Source: an uncultured Chlorobiaceae bacterium
GTDB lineage: Bacteria; Bacteroidota; Chlorobiia; Chlorobiales; Chlorobiaceae
Direction of reading: 5' to 3'
NCBI GenBank assembly: GCA_903839405.1
Contig: CAIMCD010000003.1
Coordinates: 1-46,626 of the forward strand
DNA: 46,626 bases
Positions 17,637-25,610 of the stretch are shown here, in pieces. How positions within the stretch are numbered: the stretch's first letter is position 1; each line of letters begins with the position of its first letter. The notes under the pieces are model-generated. The model was given only the letters and a program-made list of their open reading frames with translations, was not told the origin of the DNA and did no database searches. A program made the translations under genes and the position numbers.

Positions 17637-19276
17637 AAAACCGTTCTGATATTACCATTCTCTTTGTTGATGATGAAGCTGACATTCTCAGTTCATTACA
17701 CCGTTTCCTCCGGCGGGAACCCTACCGGCAACTCTTTGCCGAGAGCGGGAAAAAAGCCCTTGAGCTTCTTGCCATAAATGACGTAGCCATTGTTGTGACC
17801 GACCTTCGGATGCCGGAAATGAACGGCCTTGAGCTCATCAACGAGGTAAAAACCCTCTATCCGGAAATTATCCGCCTTATCCTCTCTGGATCGCAGGATA
17901 TTGACCAGATTATCGAATCCATCAATAAAAGCGAGGTCTTCCGCTTTATTCCCAAACCGGTTGAGCCGGAAGATCTGAAAAAAATCCTGAACGATGCGAT
18001 CAGCTACTACTGTCTGACCACTGAACGCGAAGAGCTCTTCAATGAGCTCTCCCTGAAAAATGAGGAGCTGACCCAGGCAAACCGGGCCCTCAGCGAGATG
18101 GCTCAGGAGTTGCGTCAAAGCGAGGAGGAGTTCCGCTCCATGACCGATGCCGCACACGACGCGGTCTTCATGCTCAATCAGGCGGGAAAAATCATCTACC
18201 GTAATCCTGCGGCGGAAAGGATGTTCGGCTTCGAGCGCAACGACTACCATGATCAACCCTTCCAGGAACTGATCGCGCCGGAATTCCCGGATTTCAGTAT
18301 CCATGATGTCTGCGAGATCCATTCCGGAGGTGTTCCTGATTTCGACAATGCCCAGGTACGCCAGATTGATGGGCAGAGAAAAAATGGTTCATCCATACCG
18401 CTTGAAATCTCAAGAGGGTGCGTTCAGATTCATGCCGAACATCATACCGTGGTCATTGCACGCGATATCAGCTCGCGGGTTGAGGAGGAGCGGAGCCGGG
18501 AGCGGTACAACAACATGCAGAAAGAGCTTGAGTCAGAAATTGAAAAAAAGCTGCTGCAGAGCCCGGTGCCTGAAACCTTGCAGGGAGTATCAATCAGCCG
18601 ACTGATGATACCATCAGGACATCTTGACGGTGATTTTACCGACTTTATTATCTATGACAACCGTCATGCTGACATTATTATTGGCGATGTTATGGGCCAC
18701 GGCATTCAATCCGCCCTGGTCGGAGTCGGCATCAAGTCACTCTTTTTGAAGGTACTGGCACAAAAAAAATACCCCGAGAGCGAACTGCCCGTTCTGACAG
18801 AGATTGTAGCCGGAATGCATGAGCTTTGCATCAATGAGCTGATGGCACTCGGCACCTTTGCTACCCTGCTCTTTATGCGCCTTGACCTGGATGGCGGAGA
18901 GTTCTCAATGGTCGACTGCGGGCACCCGCCGGTCATTCACTTTCATGCCGCCACCAAAATCTGCTCCATGCTCAAGGGAGAGCAACTCCCTATCGGCATG
19001 ATTGAACATCAGGAGTACCATGCCCTTTCGTATACGATGAGTCATGGCGACCTGCTGGTGCTCTACTCCGACGGCATCACCGAGTGCTGTTCGCCCGAGA
19101 ACATCATGTTCGGCGATGAACAGCTCGCCGAGCTCATCACCACCTATCATGAACTGGAACCACAGGCCATTATCGATAAAATTACCGAGGCACTCTCCAA
19201 CTTTGCCGGCCATGAGAACTTTGATGACGATCTCTCCTGTATCATCATCCGTATCGGTGCTGCGGGAAAAGAATAA
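17633..19276 (+). CDS. Response regulator with PAS and PP2C (SpoIIE/RsbU-type) phosphatase output
   Basis: 547 residues: receiver (1-125; D13/D14, acceptor D57, K108), coiled coil, PAS (about 165-285), second coiled coil, then a PP2C/SpoIIE phosphatase (about 320-545). The metal-binding acidic motifs of the phosphatase are all present: DGDFTDF, GDVMGHG, SDGITE and FDDDLSC. In partner-switching systems such phosphatases (RsbU, SpoIIE, part of SypE) dephosphorylate a STAS antagonist. Two STAS genes and an RsbW-like kinase lie 4-8 kb downstream in the same direction, so these are the likely substrates. The start ATG overlaps the kinase stop. Confidence 0.92.
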   Translation: MKNRSDITILFVDDEADILSSLHRFLRREPYRQLFAESGKKALELLAINDVAIVVTDLRMPEMNGLELINEVKTLYPEIIRLILSGSQDIDQIIESINKSEVFRFIPKPVEPEDLKKILNDAISYYCLTTEREELFNELSLKNEELTQANRALSEMAQELRQSEEEFRSMTDAAHDAVFMLNQAGKIIYRNPAAERMFGFERNDYHDQPFQELIAPEFPDFSIHDVCEIHSGGVPDFDNAQVRQIDGQRKNGSSIPLEISRGCVQIHAEHHTVVIARDISSRVEEERSRERYNNMQKELESEIEKKLLQSPVPETLQGVSISRLMIPSGHLDGDFTDFIIYDNRHADIIIGDVMGHGIQSALVGVGIKSLFLKVLAQKKYPESELPVLTEIVAGMHELCINELMALGTFATLLFMRLDLDGGEFSMVDCGHPPVIHFHAATKICSMLKGEQLPIGMIEHQEYHALSYTMSHGDLLVLYSDGITECCSPENIMFGDEQLAELITTYHELEPQAIIDKITEALSNFAGHENFDDDLSCIIIRIGAAGKE

Positions 19277-19298
19277 CATGCATCATGCAATTACGTTA

Positions 19299-19441
19299 GG
19301 GGACCTCTATGTTGTGTCGTGAGAAGCCCGAGAACAAGGCGGACGGAGCAGGGAAACCGGAGTGTACAGCTAAGTACATGAGGATTTCGAGCACCGCAAA
19401 ACGCAGTAAATTGCTTTCGGTACAAATAGATAGAGGTGCCC
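19299..19441. repeat. ERIC-like palindromic intergenic element with terminal inverted repeats
   Basis: A 143-bp segment between the phosphatase and activator genes. Its ends are imperfect inverted repeats (GGGGACCTCTAT on the left, ATAGAGGTGCCC on the right). It has a central palindrome GTGTAC-agctaa-GTACAT and is flanked on both sides by GTTA (19295-19298 and 19442-19445), a possible target duplication. Size, central TGTAC/GTACA palindrome and lack of coding content recall ERIC-type or MITE-like elements, although identity with a catalogued family was not checked. It may affect transcript folding between the two genes. Confidence 0.6.
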
Positions 19442-19479
19442 GTTATGCTCTCGTCACGTTTCAATAACGCATCGTTCTT

Positions 19480-20772
19480 ATGCTGCCGTCTATTCTCATC
19501 ATCAGCAATGCTGCCAAAGCCCCACCTAAAAGAGTGCACCATGTAAAGGTGCTCTATGCAACAAGCATTGCTGAAGCAGAAAAAGAGCTGGGCGAAGAGC
19601 GTATCAACATGATACTTGTCGCCATGAACGGCCAGGATGAGGATGTTTTTTCATTTGTCCGCCAATCGATGAAAAAACACAAGCATACAAAAATCATGTA
19701 CTTCAGTAGTCACCTTGAATTATCGGCCACCCTCGACGCTCTTGAACAACTTCCGCCTGGGGAGCTTATAAAATTACTTGCCCCCCCGAAACTCCCTGCC
19801 GGGCAACCGGAACCGCCAGCTCCTGCTCTCCATACAACTCCGTTTCACGATGAGGAGCTTAAAGGCAGTTCACCCGAAATGCAAAAGCTCAAAAACCTTC
19901 TGCTCAAAATAGCACCGACCGGCACCACCGTGCTGATTCAGGGAGAGAGCGGTACCGGCAAGGAGGTTATTGCCCGGGCGATCCATCTGCACAGCACACG
20001 CAAAAACGAGGTCTTCATGCCGGTCGACTGTGCGGCCATCAATGAAAACGTTATTGAAAGCGAGCTCTTCGGCCATGCCCGTGGCGCATTTACCGGTGCA
20101 GATCGTGACACCCTCGGCCTGATCCGCTCATCCGACAAAGGCACCCTCTTCCTTGATGAAATTGCTGAACTGCCGCTCCATCTGCAGGCAAAACTTCTCA
20201 GAACCCTTCAGGAACGTGCGGTCAAACCCGTAGGTTCATCGAAAATCTACCCGGTCGATATCCGCATTATCTCGGCAACCAACTGCAACCTTGCCGATGC
20301 CGTCAAAAAAGGCACCTTCCGCCAGGATCTCTACTACCGCATGAGCGCCATCACCATCTATGCCCCGCCCTTGCGTGAGCACCTCTCCGACGTGACCGAG
20401 CTGTGCGGGTTTTTCATCAACAAACTCGTTCATGAAGGGTGTCCAAAAAAAGAGATCTCCAAAAATGCATTGGCGGCCCTGTGTGCATTTAACTGGCCGG
20501 GCAATGTCCGTGAGCTGGAAAACGTCATCCGAAATGCCGTTACCCTCTCGCAAGAGAACCTCATCCATCAAACCGACCTTGCCATCCCCAGCTTGGAGAG
20601 AAACCCTGAACCCCTGCCAGGAAGAGGTGAGCCATCAAGCATGACCTTTTATGAACAGGAGGCTATCCGCAAGGCACTCAACCAGACCATCGGCAACCGA
20701 CGGGCTGCGGCAAAACTGCTGGGCATCAGCGAAGCAACACTCTACCGCCGAATCAAGCTCTACAGCATCTGA
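19480..20772 (+). CDS. Sigma-54-dependent Fis-family activator with degenerate receiver
   Basis: 430 residues. Residues 1-100 resemble a receiver (ILIISN..., INMILVAMNGQDED, KIMYFSS) but lack both the acidic pair and the phospho-acceptor Asp. The AAA+ domain (about 125-365) is intact: Walker A GESGTGKE at 155-162, sigma-54-contacting loop GAFTGAD at 202-208, Walker B LFLDEI at 223-228. The C-terminal Fis-type HTH is NRRAAAKLLGISEATLYRR. It should remodel sigma-54 RNA polymerase. Three -24/-12 promoters lie downstream in this locus, the nearest 170 nt after the stop. The degenerate receiver implies control by protein contact rather than phosphorylation. Confidence 0.94.
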   Translation: MLPSILIISNAAKAPPKRVHHVKVLYATSIAEAEKELGEERINMILVAMNGQDEDVFSFVRQSMKKHKHTKIMYFSSHLELSATLDALEQLPPGELIKLLAPPKLPAGQPEPPAPALHTTPFHDEELKGSSPEMQKLKNLLLKIAPTGTTVLIQGESGTGKEVIARAIHLHSTRKNEVFMPVDCAAINENVIESELFGHARGAFTGADRDTLGLIRSSDKGTLFLDEIAELPLHLQAKLLRTLQERAVKPVGSSKIYPVDIRIISATNCNLADAVKKGTFRQDLYYRMSAITIYAPPLREHLSDVTELCGFFINKLVHEGCPKKEISKNALAALCAFNWPGNVRELENVIRNAVTLSQENLIHQTDLAIPSLERNPEPLPGRGEPSSMTFYEQEAIRKALNQTIGNRRAAAKLLGISEATLYRRIKLYSI

Positions 20773-20816
20773 GCGAGCCCATTCGCCATACTGAGCGAAA
20801 CAAAATTCACCATCTC

Positions 20817-20864
20817 CTCTCTTGCTGAGAGAGTGCTCTTGCACGGCCTCTTGCATCCTGAGAG
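20817..20864 (+). promoter_or_regulatory. Predicted activator sites (paired CTCT/GAGAG dyads) upstream of EPS unit 1
   Basis: Two dyads 32 bp centre to centre: CTCTCTTGCTGAGAG at 20817-20831 and CTCTTGCATCCTGAGAG at 20848-20864. They lie about 119 and 87 bp upstream of the -24 element at 20943, the usual distance for sigma-54 activator sites. The same pair of patterns recurs before the second promoter. Confidence 0.6.
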
Positions 20865-20942
20865 ACCCCGATAACCCTCACAGAAACCTTGCTATGCCTA
20901 AAAGCACCGTCAATCGTGGCTCCTCTTGAAGAGAGGCCGCTC

Positions 20943-20958
20943 TGGCACTTTTCTTGCA
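20943..20958 (+). promoter_or_regulatory. Sigma-54 promoter of EPS unit 1
   Basis: TGGCACTTTTCTTGCA matches the sigma-54 consensus TGGCAC-N5-TTGCA exactly, with GG-N10-GC spacing. It lies inside a longer open frame, which shows that the true start of the downstream gene is ATG 20985 and not the upstream codon at 20889. Confidence 0.9.
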
Positions 20959-20984
20959 TAAAAAGAGAGAAAAAGCCTTATCAT

Positions 20985-22769
20985 ATGTACAGGAGCAGAG
21001 CAATTGAAAGCGGATTTGCCGTAAAAAAAAATACGGATGTTGCGGCTTCGGCAAGAGCGGTTATTCTGGGTAATAAAGAGCGGATCGGTGAACTTTCGCA
21101 GATACTCAAAAGAAGCTATCACCAGGTAGCCTTGGCAGAAACAGCAGGAGAACTTGAAGCAGTGAGCGAGTCGTGCCGGCTTGCCGTAATGACCGACACC
21201 TTCTCGGAAAGCCTCACAATCGGACTGATCAACCGAGTCAGGAAAGCGCTCCATCCTGAACAGATAATCTGCCTTTCGGAGGATGATGATCAGGAGAAGG
21301 AACGACTGCTGCGATCTGGAGGATTGATTTTTTTCGGAAGTTATAAAAGTTTTATTGCCTCGGCTGAAGAAATTATCAACCAAACGTTAACCGTCCGGCA
21401 ACGCCGGGTCAGCTATACCATGGATCCCAGAAAAGAGACGCTGAAAGCTCTGGAAAAACGACTTTCAGGCCGATCATCAACCATGAAAAGTTTGCTGAAA
21501 CGGATAACCTTCCGCTTCAGCGCCATAACGGCCGAAGCTCTTGCAAGAGTCATTGAGTGGACGGTCGCACTGGGAGTGACGCTCTTTATGACGCTGCCCC
21601 TTCTTGTCATCCTCTTGCTCCGCAAGCTCTTTACCGGCACTCCCCTCTTTATAACCCGCACCATTTCCGGCGCTCACAACAAGCCGCTCAAGCTGCTCCG
21701 GTTCAATAAAATCGCCGAGCCCTTTTGTGACCTACCCCTCTTTTTTGAGCTCTTTACCGGCCGTCTTGCCCTTGCAGGCCGGGCGATCAACGAGTGGCAG
21801 GAAGAGAGCCAGAAAGCGGAAAATGCCTATATCAGCACCATAAAACCCGGTATTGTCTCACTCTGGGATATCCGCCGCACCACAAAAACTGCACATGAAG
21901 GCCAACTGGCAACCGAGTGGGAGTATATCTTCAAAAAACACCTCTTCTACGACTTCATGCTGATGCTGCGCGCCCTGCCGGTCATGCTCTACAGTGAACC
22001 CGGCGGCACGCCGCCCGCCATCTTCCCGTTGCTCGGCCTTCAGCTCAACAATCTGACCATGGAAGAGGCTATCAACCTCATAGCTATCAACCTTGAGCAA
22101 AAAACACAGCGCGCCATATTTTTTGTCAATGCGGACTGCCTCAATAAAATGGTCTCCAACCAGGAGTATTTCAAGACGCTCAAAAGCGGCGATTATATTT
22201 TTCCTGACGGAATAGGCGTGAGCATCGCAGGAAAAATGCTGAAAACACCCCTCAAGGAGAATATCAACGGAACCGATATGCTGCCATATCTCTGCCGAAT
22301 GGCTGCTGAAAAAAACTTTCCCCTCTTTCTGCTTGGCGGCAAACCCGGCATTGCGGAAACGGCCGGAAAAAACATCAGCAACAACTATGGGGTTACCATA
22401 GCCGGCACGGCTCACGGTTATTTTGATCGCGAGCAAGAGAGTGACCGAATCATCAAGAGCATCAACAACTCCGGAGCCGCAATACTCTTGGTGGCATTCG
22501 GGGCGCCCTTGCAGGAGGAGTGGATCGCCCGACACCGGCAAGAGCTCGCGCCACAGGTGCTGATGGGAGTCGGCGGGCTCTTCGACTTTTACTCCGGCAC
22601 CATCAAGCGCGCACCCCGCTGGATCCGTGAAATAGGCTTTGAGTGGGTCTACCGGATACTGCAGGAACCGGGACGAATGTGGCAAAGATATGTTATCGGG
22701 AACCCTCTTTTTCTTTATAGGGTTATAAAATGGAAGGTTTTTACGCAAAACTCACAGGAACTCACGTAA
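20985..22769 (+). CDS. Three-part fusion: receiver-like / degenerate sugar-transferase / WecG-TagA-CpsF glycosyltransferase
   Basis: 594 residues from ATG 20985. Residues 22-135 look receiver-like (AVILGNKERIG, RLAVMTDTFSE). Residues 180-337 align by eye with a polyprenyl-phosphate sugar transferase (membrane helix, then FITRTISG, DLPLFFELFTGRLALAGR, TIKPGIVSLW), but the KFRS and Asp-Glu catalytic motifs are replaced. Residues 348-590 are a full WecG/TagA domain with FFVNADCLN, FPDGIGV, GGKPGIAE, LVAFGAPLQEEWI and a basic C-terminus. WecG/TagA enzymes transfer a second sugar (ManNAc or ManNAcA) onto the lipid carrier. It probably makes the first addition after the priming transferase encoded next, 2 nt downstream. 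Confidence 0.88.
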   Translation: MYRSRAIESGFAVKKNTDVAASARAVILGNKERIGELSQILKRSYHQVALAETAGELEAVSESCRLAVMTDTFSESLTIGLINRVRKALHPEQIICLSEDDDQEKERLLRSGGLIFFGSYKSFIASAEEIINQTLTVRQRRVSYTMDPRKETLKALEKRLSGRSSTMKSLLKRITFRFSAITAEALARVIEWTVALGVTLFMTLPLLVILLLRKLFTGTPLFITRTISGAHNKPLKLLRFNKIAEPFCDLPLFFELFTGRLALAGRAINEWQEESQKAENAYISTIKPGIVSLWDIRRTTKTAHEGQLATEWEYIFKKHLFYDFMLMLRALPVMLYSEPGGTPPAIFPLLGLQLNNLTMEEAINLIAINLEQKTQRAIFFVNADCLNKMVSNQEYFKTLKSGDYIFPDGIGVSIAGKMLKTPLKENINGTDMLPYLCRMAAEKNFPLFLLGGKPGIAETAGKNISNNYGVTIAGTAHGYFDREQESDRIIKSINNSGAAILLVAFGAPLQEEWIARHRQELAPQVLMGVGGLFDFYSGTIKRAPRWIREIGFEWVYRILQEPGRMWQRYVIGNPLFLYRVIKWKVFTQNSQELT

Positions 22770-22771
22770 AC

Positions 22772-23491
22772 ATGGAACTTGATCCGACGGTACGAAAAGA
22801 GCTGATACGCAAAATAAGCGGTTCACTCAACTCCGGGTTCCGATACAGGCGGCTCCTGAAAGTGACAGCGTGGGAAACGACCATCAGAATCTCCTACCTG
22901 CTGAAACGACTCGTTGACACCATCATCTCGGTAACAGCACTGATTCTGCTGCTGCCGCTGCTTATCCTGACGGCCCTTGCCATCATGGCTGAAGACCCTG
23001 GGCCCGTGCTCTATGTCCAAGTGCGCGTAGGCCAGAATGGCCGACATTTCAGATTCTATAAATTCCGTTCCATGGTGACCAATGCCGACAAGATCAAGCA
23101 GCAACTTGCCTCCCAAAATGAATCCGCTGCGGGCGTTATTTTCAAGATGAAACAAGATCCGCGCATTACAAAGGTTGGAAAAATCATCCGCAAATTCAGC
23201 ATTGATGAACTGCCGCAACTACTTAATGTGCTCAAGGGTGATATGAGCCTTGTTGGCCCGAGACCGCCGTTACCCTCTGAAGTCGAAGAGTACAGCCTTG
23301 AACAGCGTAAACGGCTGCATGTCATCCCCGGCATAACCGGCCTCTGGCAGGTCAGTGGCCGAAGCGATATTGCCTTTACCGATCAGGTGCGGCTCGACAT
23401 GCAATACATACAAAGTGCCGGCTTTCTGAGCGATTTAGGCCTGCTTTTAAAAACCATCCCTGCGGTTCTGACCGGAAGAGGAGCTTATTAA
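22772..23491 (+). CDS. Priming undecaprenyl-phosphate sugar-1-phosphate transferase
   Basis: 239 residues from ATG 22772, which follows the previous stop by 2 nt and has CAGGAA upstream; an in-frame ATG at 22730 would overlap. It is a small PGT (ExoY/WcaJ C-terminal class): one re-entrant membrane helix (49-72), GPVLYVQVRVGQNG, YKFRSM, catalytic Asp145-Glu146 in FSIDELPQLLNVLKG, SLVGPRPPLP, and PGITGLWQVSGRS. All catalytic positions are intact, unlike the similar segments in the flanking fusion proteins. It loads the first sugar phosphate onto the lipid carrier at the inner membrane. Confidence 0.95.
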   Translation: MELDPTVRKELIRKISGSLNSGFRYRRLLKVTAWETTIRISYLLKRLVDTIISVTALILLLPLLILTALAIMAEDPGPVLYVQVRVGQNGRHFRFYKFRSMVTNADKIKQQLASQNESAAGVIFKMKQDPRITKVGKIIRKFSIDELPQLLNVLKGDMSLVGPRPPLPSEVEEYSLEQRKRLHVIPGITGLWQVSGRSDIAFTDQVRLDMQYIQSAGFLSDLGLLLKTIPAVLTGRGAY

Positions 23492-23860
23492 ATGGAGAAG
23501 ACAATTATGACCTTTCATGTTGATACGTCAACCGGTAAAAAAATCGGCATTGCGGAATTGAGCGGAAGGCTTGATGCTATCAGCGGCAGTGAGCTGCAGA
23601 AATCCTTCCGGCTCTGGCAGCAGGAGACCCGTGATATTGTCTTTGACTGCGTCAAGCTGGACTTTATCGACAGCAGCGGGCTTGGAGCTGTGGTCTCCTG
23701 CCTGCGCAAAGCGCTCGAACAGAGTAGTGACCTTCGCCTTGCCGGGCTTAGCAAAAATGTCTCGATGGTCTTTGAACTCACCAAAGCCAAAAAGCTCTTT
23801 TCGATTTTTCCTGATACCCGAGAAGCAATCAAATCATTCTCTACAGGCAACCCGGCATAA
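23492..23860 (+). CDS. STAS-domain anti-anti-sigma-type protein (first copy)
   Basis: A 122-residue SpoIIAA/RsbV-like protein. The phosphorylation loop DFIDSSGLGAVV is intact, so it can be a substrate for an RsbW-like kinase and a PP2C phosphatase. The C-terminal helix VSMVFELTKAKKLFSIF is typical. It starts immediately after the sugar-transferase stop. A second STAS gene and the kinase follow in the same operon, and the phosphatase is encoded upstream at 17633. In other bacteria STAS proteins switch an anti-sigma factor or, as SypA does in Vibrio fischeri, control polysaccharide production directly. Confidence 0.92.
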   Translation: MEKTIMTFHVDTSTGKKIGIAELSGRLDAISGSELQKSFRLWQQETRDIVFDCVKLDFIDSSGLGAVVSCLRKALEQSSDLRLAGLSKNVSMVFELTKAKKLFSIFPDTREAIKSFSTGNPA

Positions 23861-23871
23861 AAAAGAGCTCC

Positions 23872-25266
23872 ATGAAAACACTCATTGTCATCAGAGAGCA
23901 GGAGTATGAATGGCTCTACCACATTTTTCCGGATCCTCATCCACTGCTCATTCCGATATGTAACAAGCCGTTTATAGAGTTTCTTATAGACTTCTCCATC
24001 CTCGCCGGCAGCGAGGCCATACGCCTGGTCAGCGACGGCTCGCTTCGCGATGTGGAACACTACTGCGAACAGGGAAGCCGATGGGGTGTTCAGATAAGCT
24101 ACGGCAGTATGCAAGAGAGTGATGATCTTGATGCCGTTATGGAAAAAAACCGGCGCTACTGTTCCAATACCAGAGTCCTGATTATACGCGGTTTTGTCTT
24201 TATCCGCTATGACAAACAAAACAACTACAAAACCCTCTTCACTTCGCTTCCGCCCGGAGAGCTCCGCCGGTGCAGCCATGGCAGCCTCACCTTCACCGGC
24301 ACACCGGGCGTCGAGGAACAAGCCCCCGGCCCGGCACCCTTGTCGCTTGTCGGGCTTGAAACCATTGGCGTTTATTACGAGCTCTGCAATGAGATCCTCC
24401 GTGGCGGCTCACTACCCTATGTGCTTCCCGGCTACAGCAATGAAACCGACTGCCATATCGGCCGAAACGTCGTGATGAGCAAAAGCTGTGAAATCATCAA
24501 GCCGGTCATTATCGGCAATAATGTCCAGATTCTTGCCGGAACAGTCATCGGCCCAGGGGCGATTATCGGCAACAACGTCATTATCGACCGGGAGAGCACC
24601 GTCACCGAAAGTATTGTCCTCGACAATACCTATATCGGCGAACACCTTGATCTGGAAAAGAGGATCGCCTCCGGAAATATCCTGGTCGAGCCGGAAAGCG
24701 GAGCCGCCATCACGATGGAAGACCCGCATCTTTTGACCGGCATGAGCACCCGAAGGGTATCGGGCGCTCTCTTACACACGCTTGTACACATCATTATGGC
24801 CGGTCTGCTGATCGCGTTGGAAGTGATCCCGTTTCTCTTGCTCCTGCCGATTTTGAAGCTGCAGGGTAAATGGAAAAAAAGCCGGAACACCTACTATACC
24901 TCAACGTCAGGAAACACCGTAACCCTTTCAACCAGTGCAATCGAGCGAAGCGGGCCGCTCAGCCTCCTTGCTGCGGCTCTCTCACTGGATCGTTTTCCAC
25001 TTCTTTTCAGGGTTTTTAGCGGAGAGCTTGCCCTCATCGCCAGTCAGCCCATAGCAGCAACGCCCGCCAGTCGGGCAACCCTCAGCCGTATGAGTGGTTA
25101 CCGTGCCGGAGTGTTCAGCTATGCTGAAGCTGAAGACTGGCCGGTAGAGGGAAGCGACACGGCAATCGTTGAACGGTTTTATGCAACCCATGGCAATGCC
25201 CTGCTCGACATCGCCATGACATGGAAAGCCCTTTTTAACCGAGTTCATGAAAAACAGAACGTATGA
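23872..25266 (+). CDS. Nucleotidyltransferase-like / left-handed beta-helix / sugar-transferase-like fusion, probably a pseudoenzyme
   Basis: 464 residues. The N-terminal part resembles sugar-nucleotide pyrophosphorylases (PHPLLIPICNKPFIEFLID), but the GGxGTR nucleotide loop is missing; the chain opens MKTLIVIREQEYEWLYH. Hexapeptide repeats of a left-handed beta-helix occupy about 195-262 (IGRNVV, IIGNNVQI, IGPGAIIGNNVII). A membrane helix (about 300-328) precedes a sugar-transferase-like tail (SLDRFPLLFRVFSGELALIA), in which the Glu of the catalytic Asp-Glu pair is Arg374. It lies between two STAS genes and overlaps the second by 4 nt. A scaffold or regulatory role is an inference. Confidence 0.75.
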   Translation: MKTLIVIREQEYEWLYHIFPDPHPLLIPICNKPFIEFLIDFSILAGSEAIRLVSDGSLRDVEHYCEQGSRWGVQISYGSMQESDDLDAVMEKNRRYCSNTRVLIIRGFVFIRYDKQNNYKTLFTSLPPGELRRCSHGSLTFTGTPGVEEQAPGPAPLSLVGLETIGVYYELCNEILRGGSLPYVLPGYSNETDCHIGRNVVMSKSCEIIKPVIIGNNVQILAGTVIGPGAIIGNNVIIDRESTVTESIVLDNTYIGEHLDLEKRIASGNILVEPESGAAITMEDPHLLTGMSTRRVSGALLHTLVHIIMAGLLIALEVIPFLLLLPILKLQGKWKKSRNTYYTSTSGNTVTLSTSAIERSGPLSLLAAALSLDRFPLLFRVFSGELALIASQPIAATPASRATLSRMSGYRAGVFSYAEAEDWPVEGSDTAIVERFYATHGNALLDIAMTWKALFNRVHEKQNV

Positions 25267-25610
25267 TTATCAGCAAAAAAATCTGCAGCAATATAACCAT
25301 CATCACCCTGCAGGGCTCTCTTGATGCATCCTCTGTCCGTCAGTTTCAAAGCTTTACAGAGGTCTCTTCGGCTGCAGACCCGATCGTGATTGATTTGTCG
25401 GGTGTTGACTTTCTTGACAGCAGCGGTTTGGGGGCACTGGTAGGAATCGCCCGAAAAAAAAGAGAGCAGGGCGGAGAGGTTGTTCTGGCCTGCATGAACG
25501 ACAAGGTCCGGAAAGTTTTTGAAATCACGCAGGTGCAGAAGCTGTTCGATATCTACGACGATATTGAGGCAGCAGCAATGAATGTCGAAAAAAAAAGGAA
25601 CCGATTATGA
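25263..25610 (+). CDS. STAS-domain anti-anti-sigma-type protein (second copy)
   Basis: 115 residues, SpoIIAA/RsbV-like, with phosphorylation loop DFLDSSGLGALVG and a standard C-terminal helix VRKVFEITQVQKLFDIYDD. It is clearly related to the first STAS gene but divergent from it, suggesting an old duplication or two different partners. The ATG overlaps the preceding stop, and its own stop overlaps the start of the RsbW-like kinase by 4 nt. This tight coupling makes the second STAS the most likely direct partner of that kinase. Confidence 0.93.
   Translation: MIISKKICSNITIITLQGSLDASSVRQFQSFTEVSSAADPIVIDLSGVDFLDSSGLGALVGIARKKREQGGEVVLACMNDKVRKVFEITQVQKLFDIYDDIEAAAMNVEKKRNRL

Noticed and set aside
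20889..20984. N-terminal extension of the WecG fusion to 20889
   Set aside because: It would include the sigma-54 promoter at 20943-20958 and shows no domain similarity; ATG 20985 fits better.
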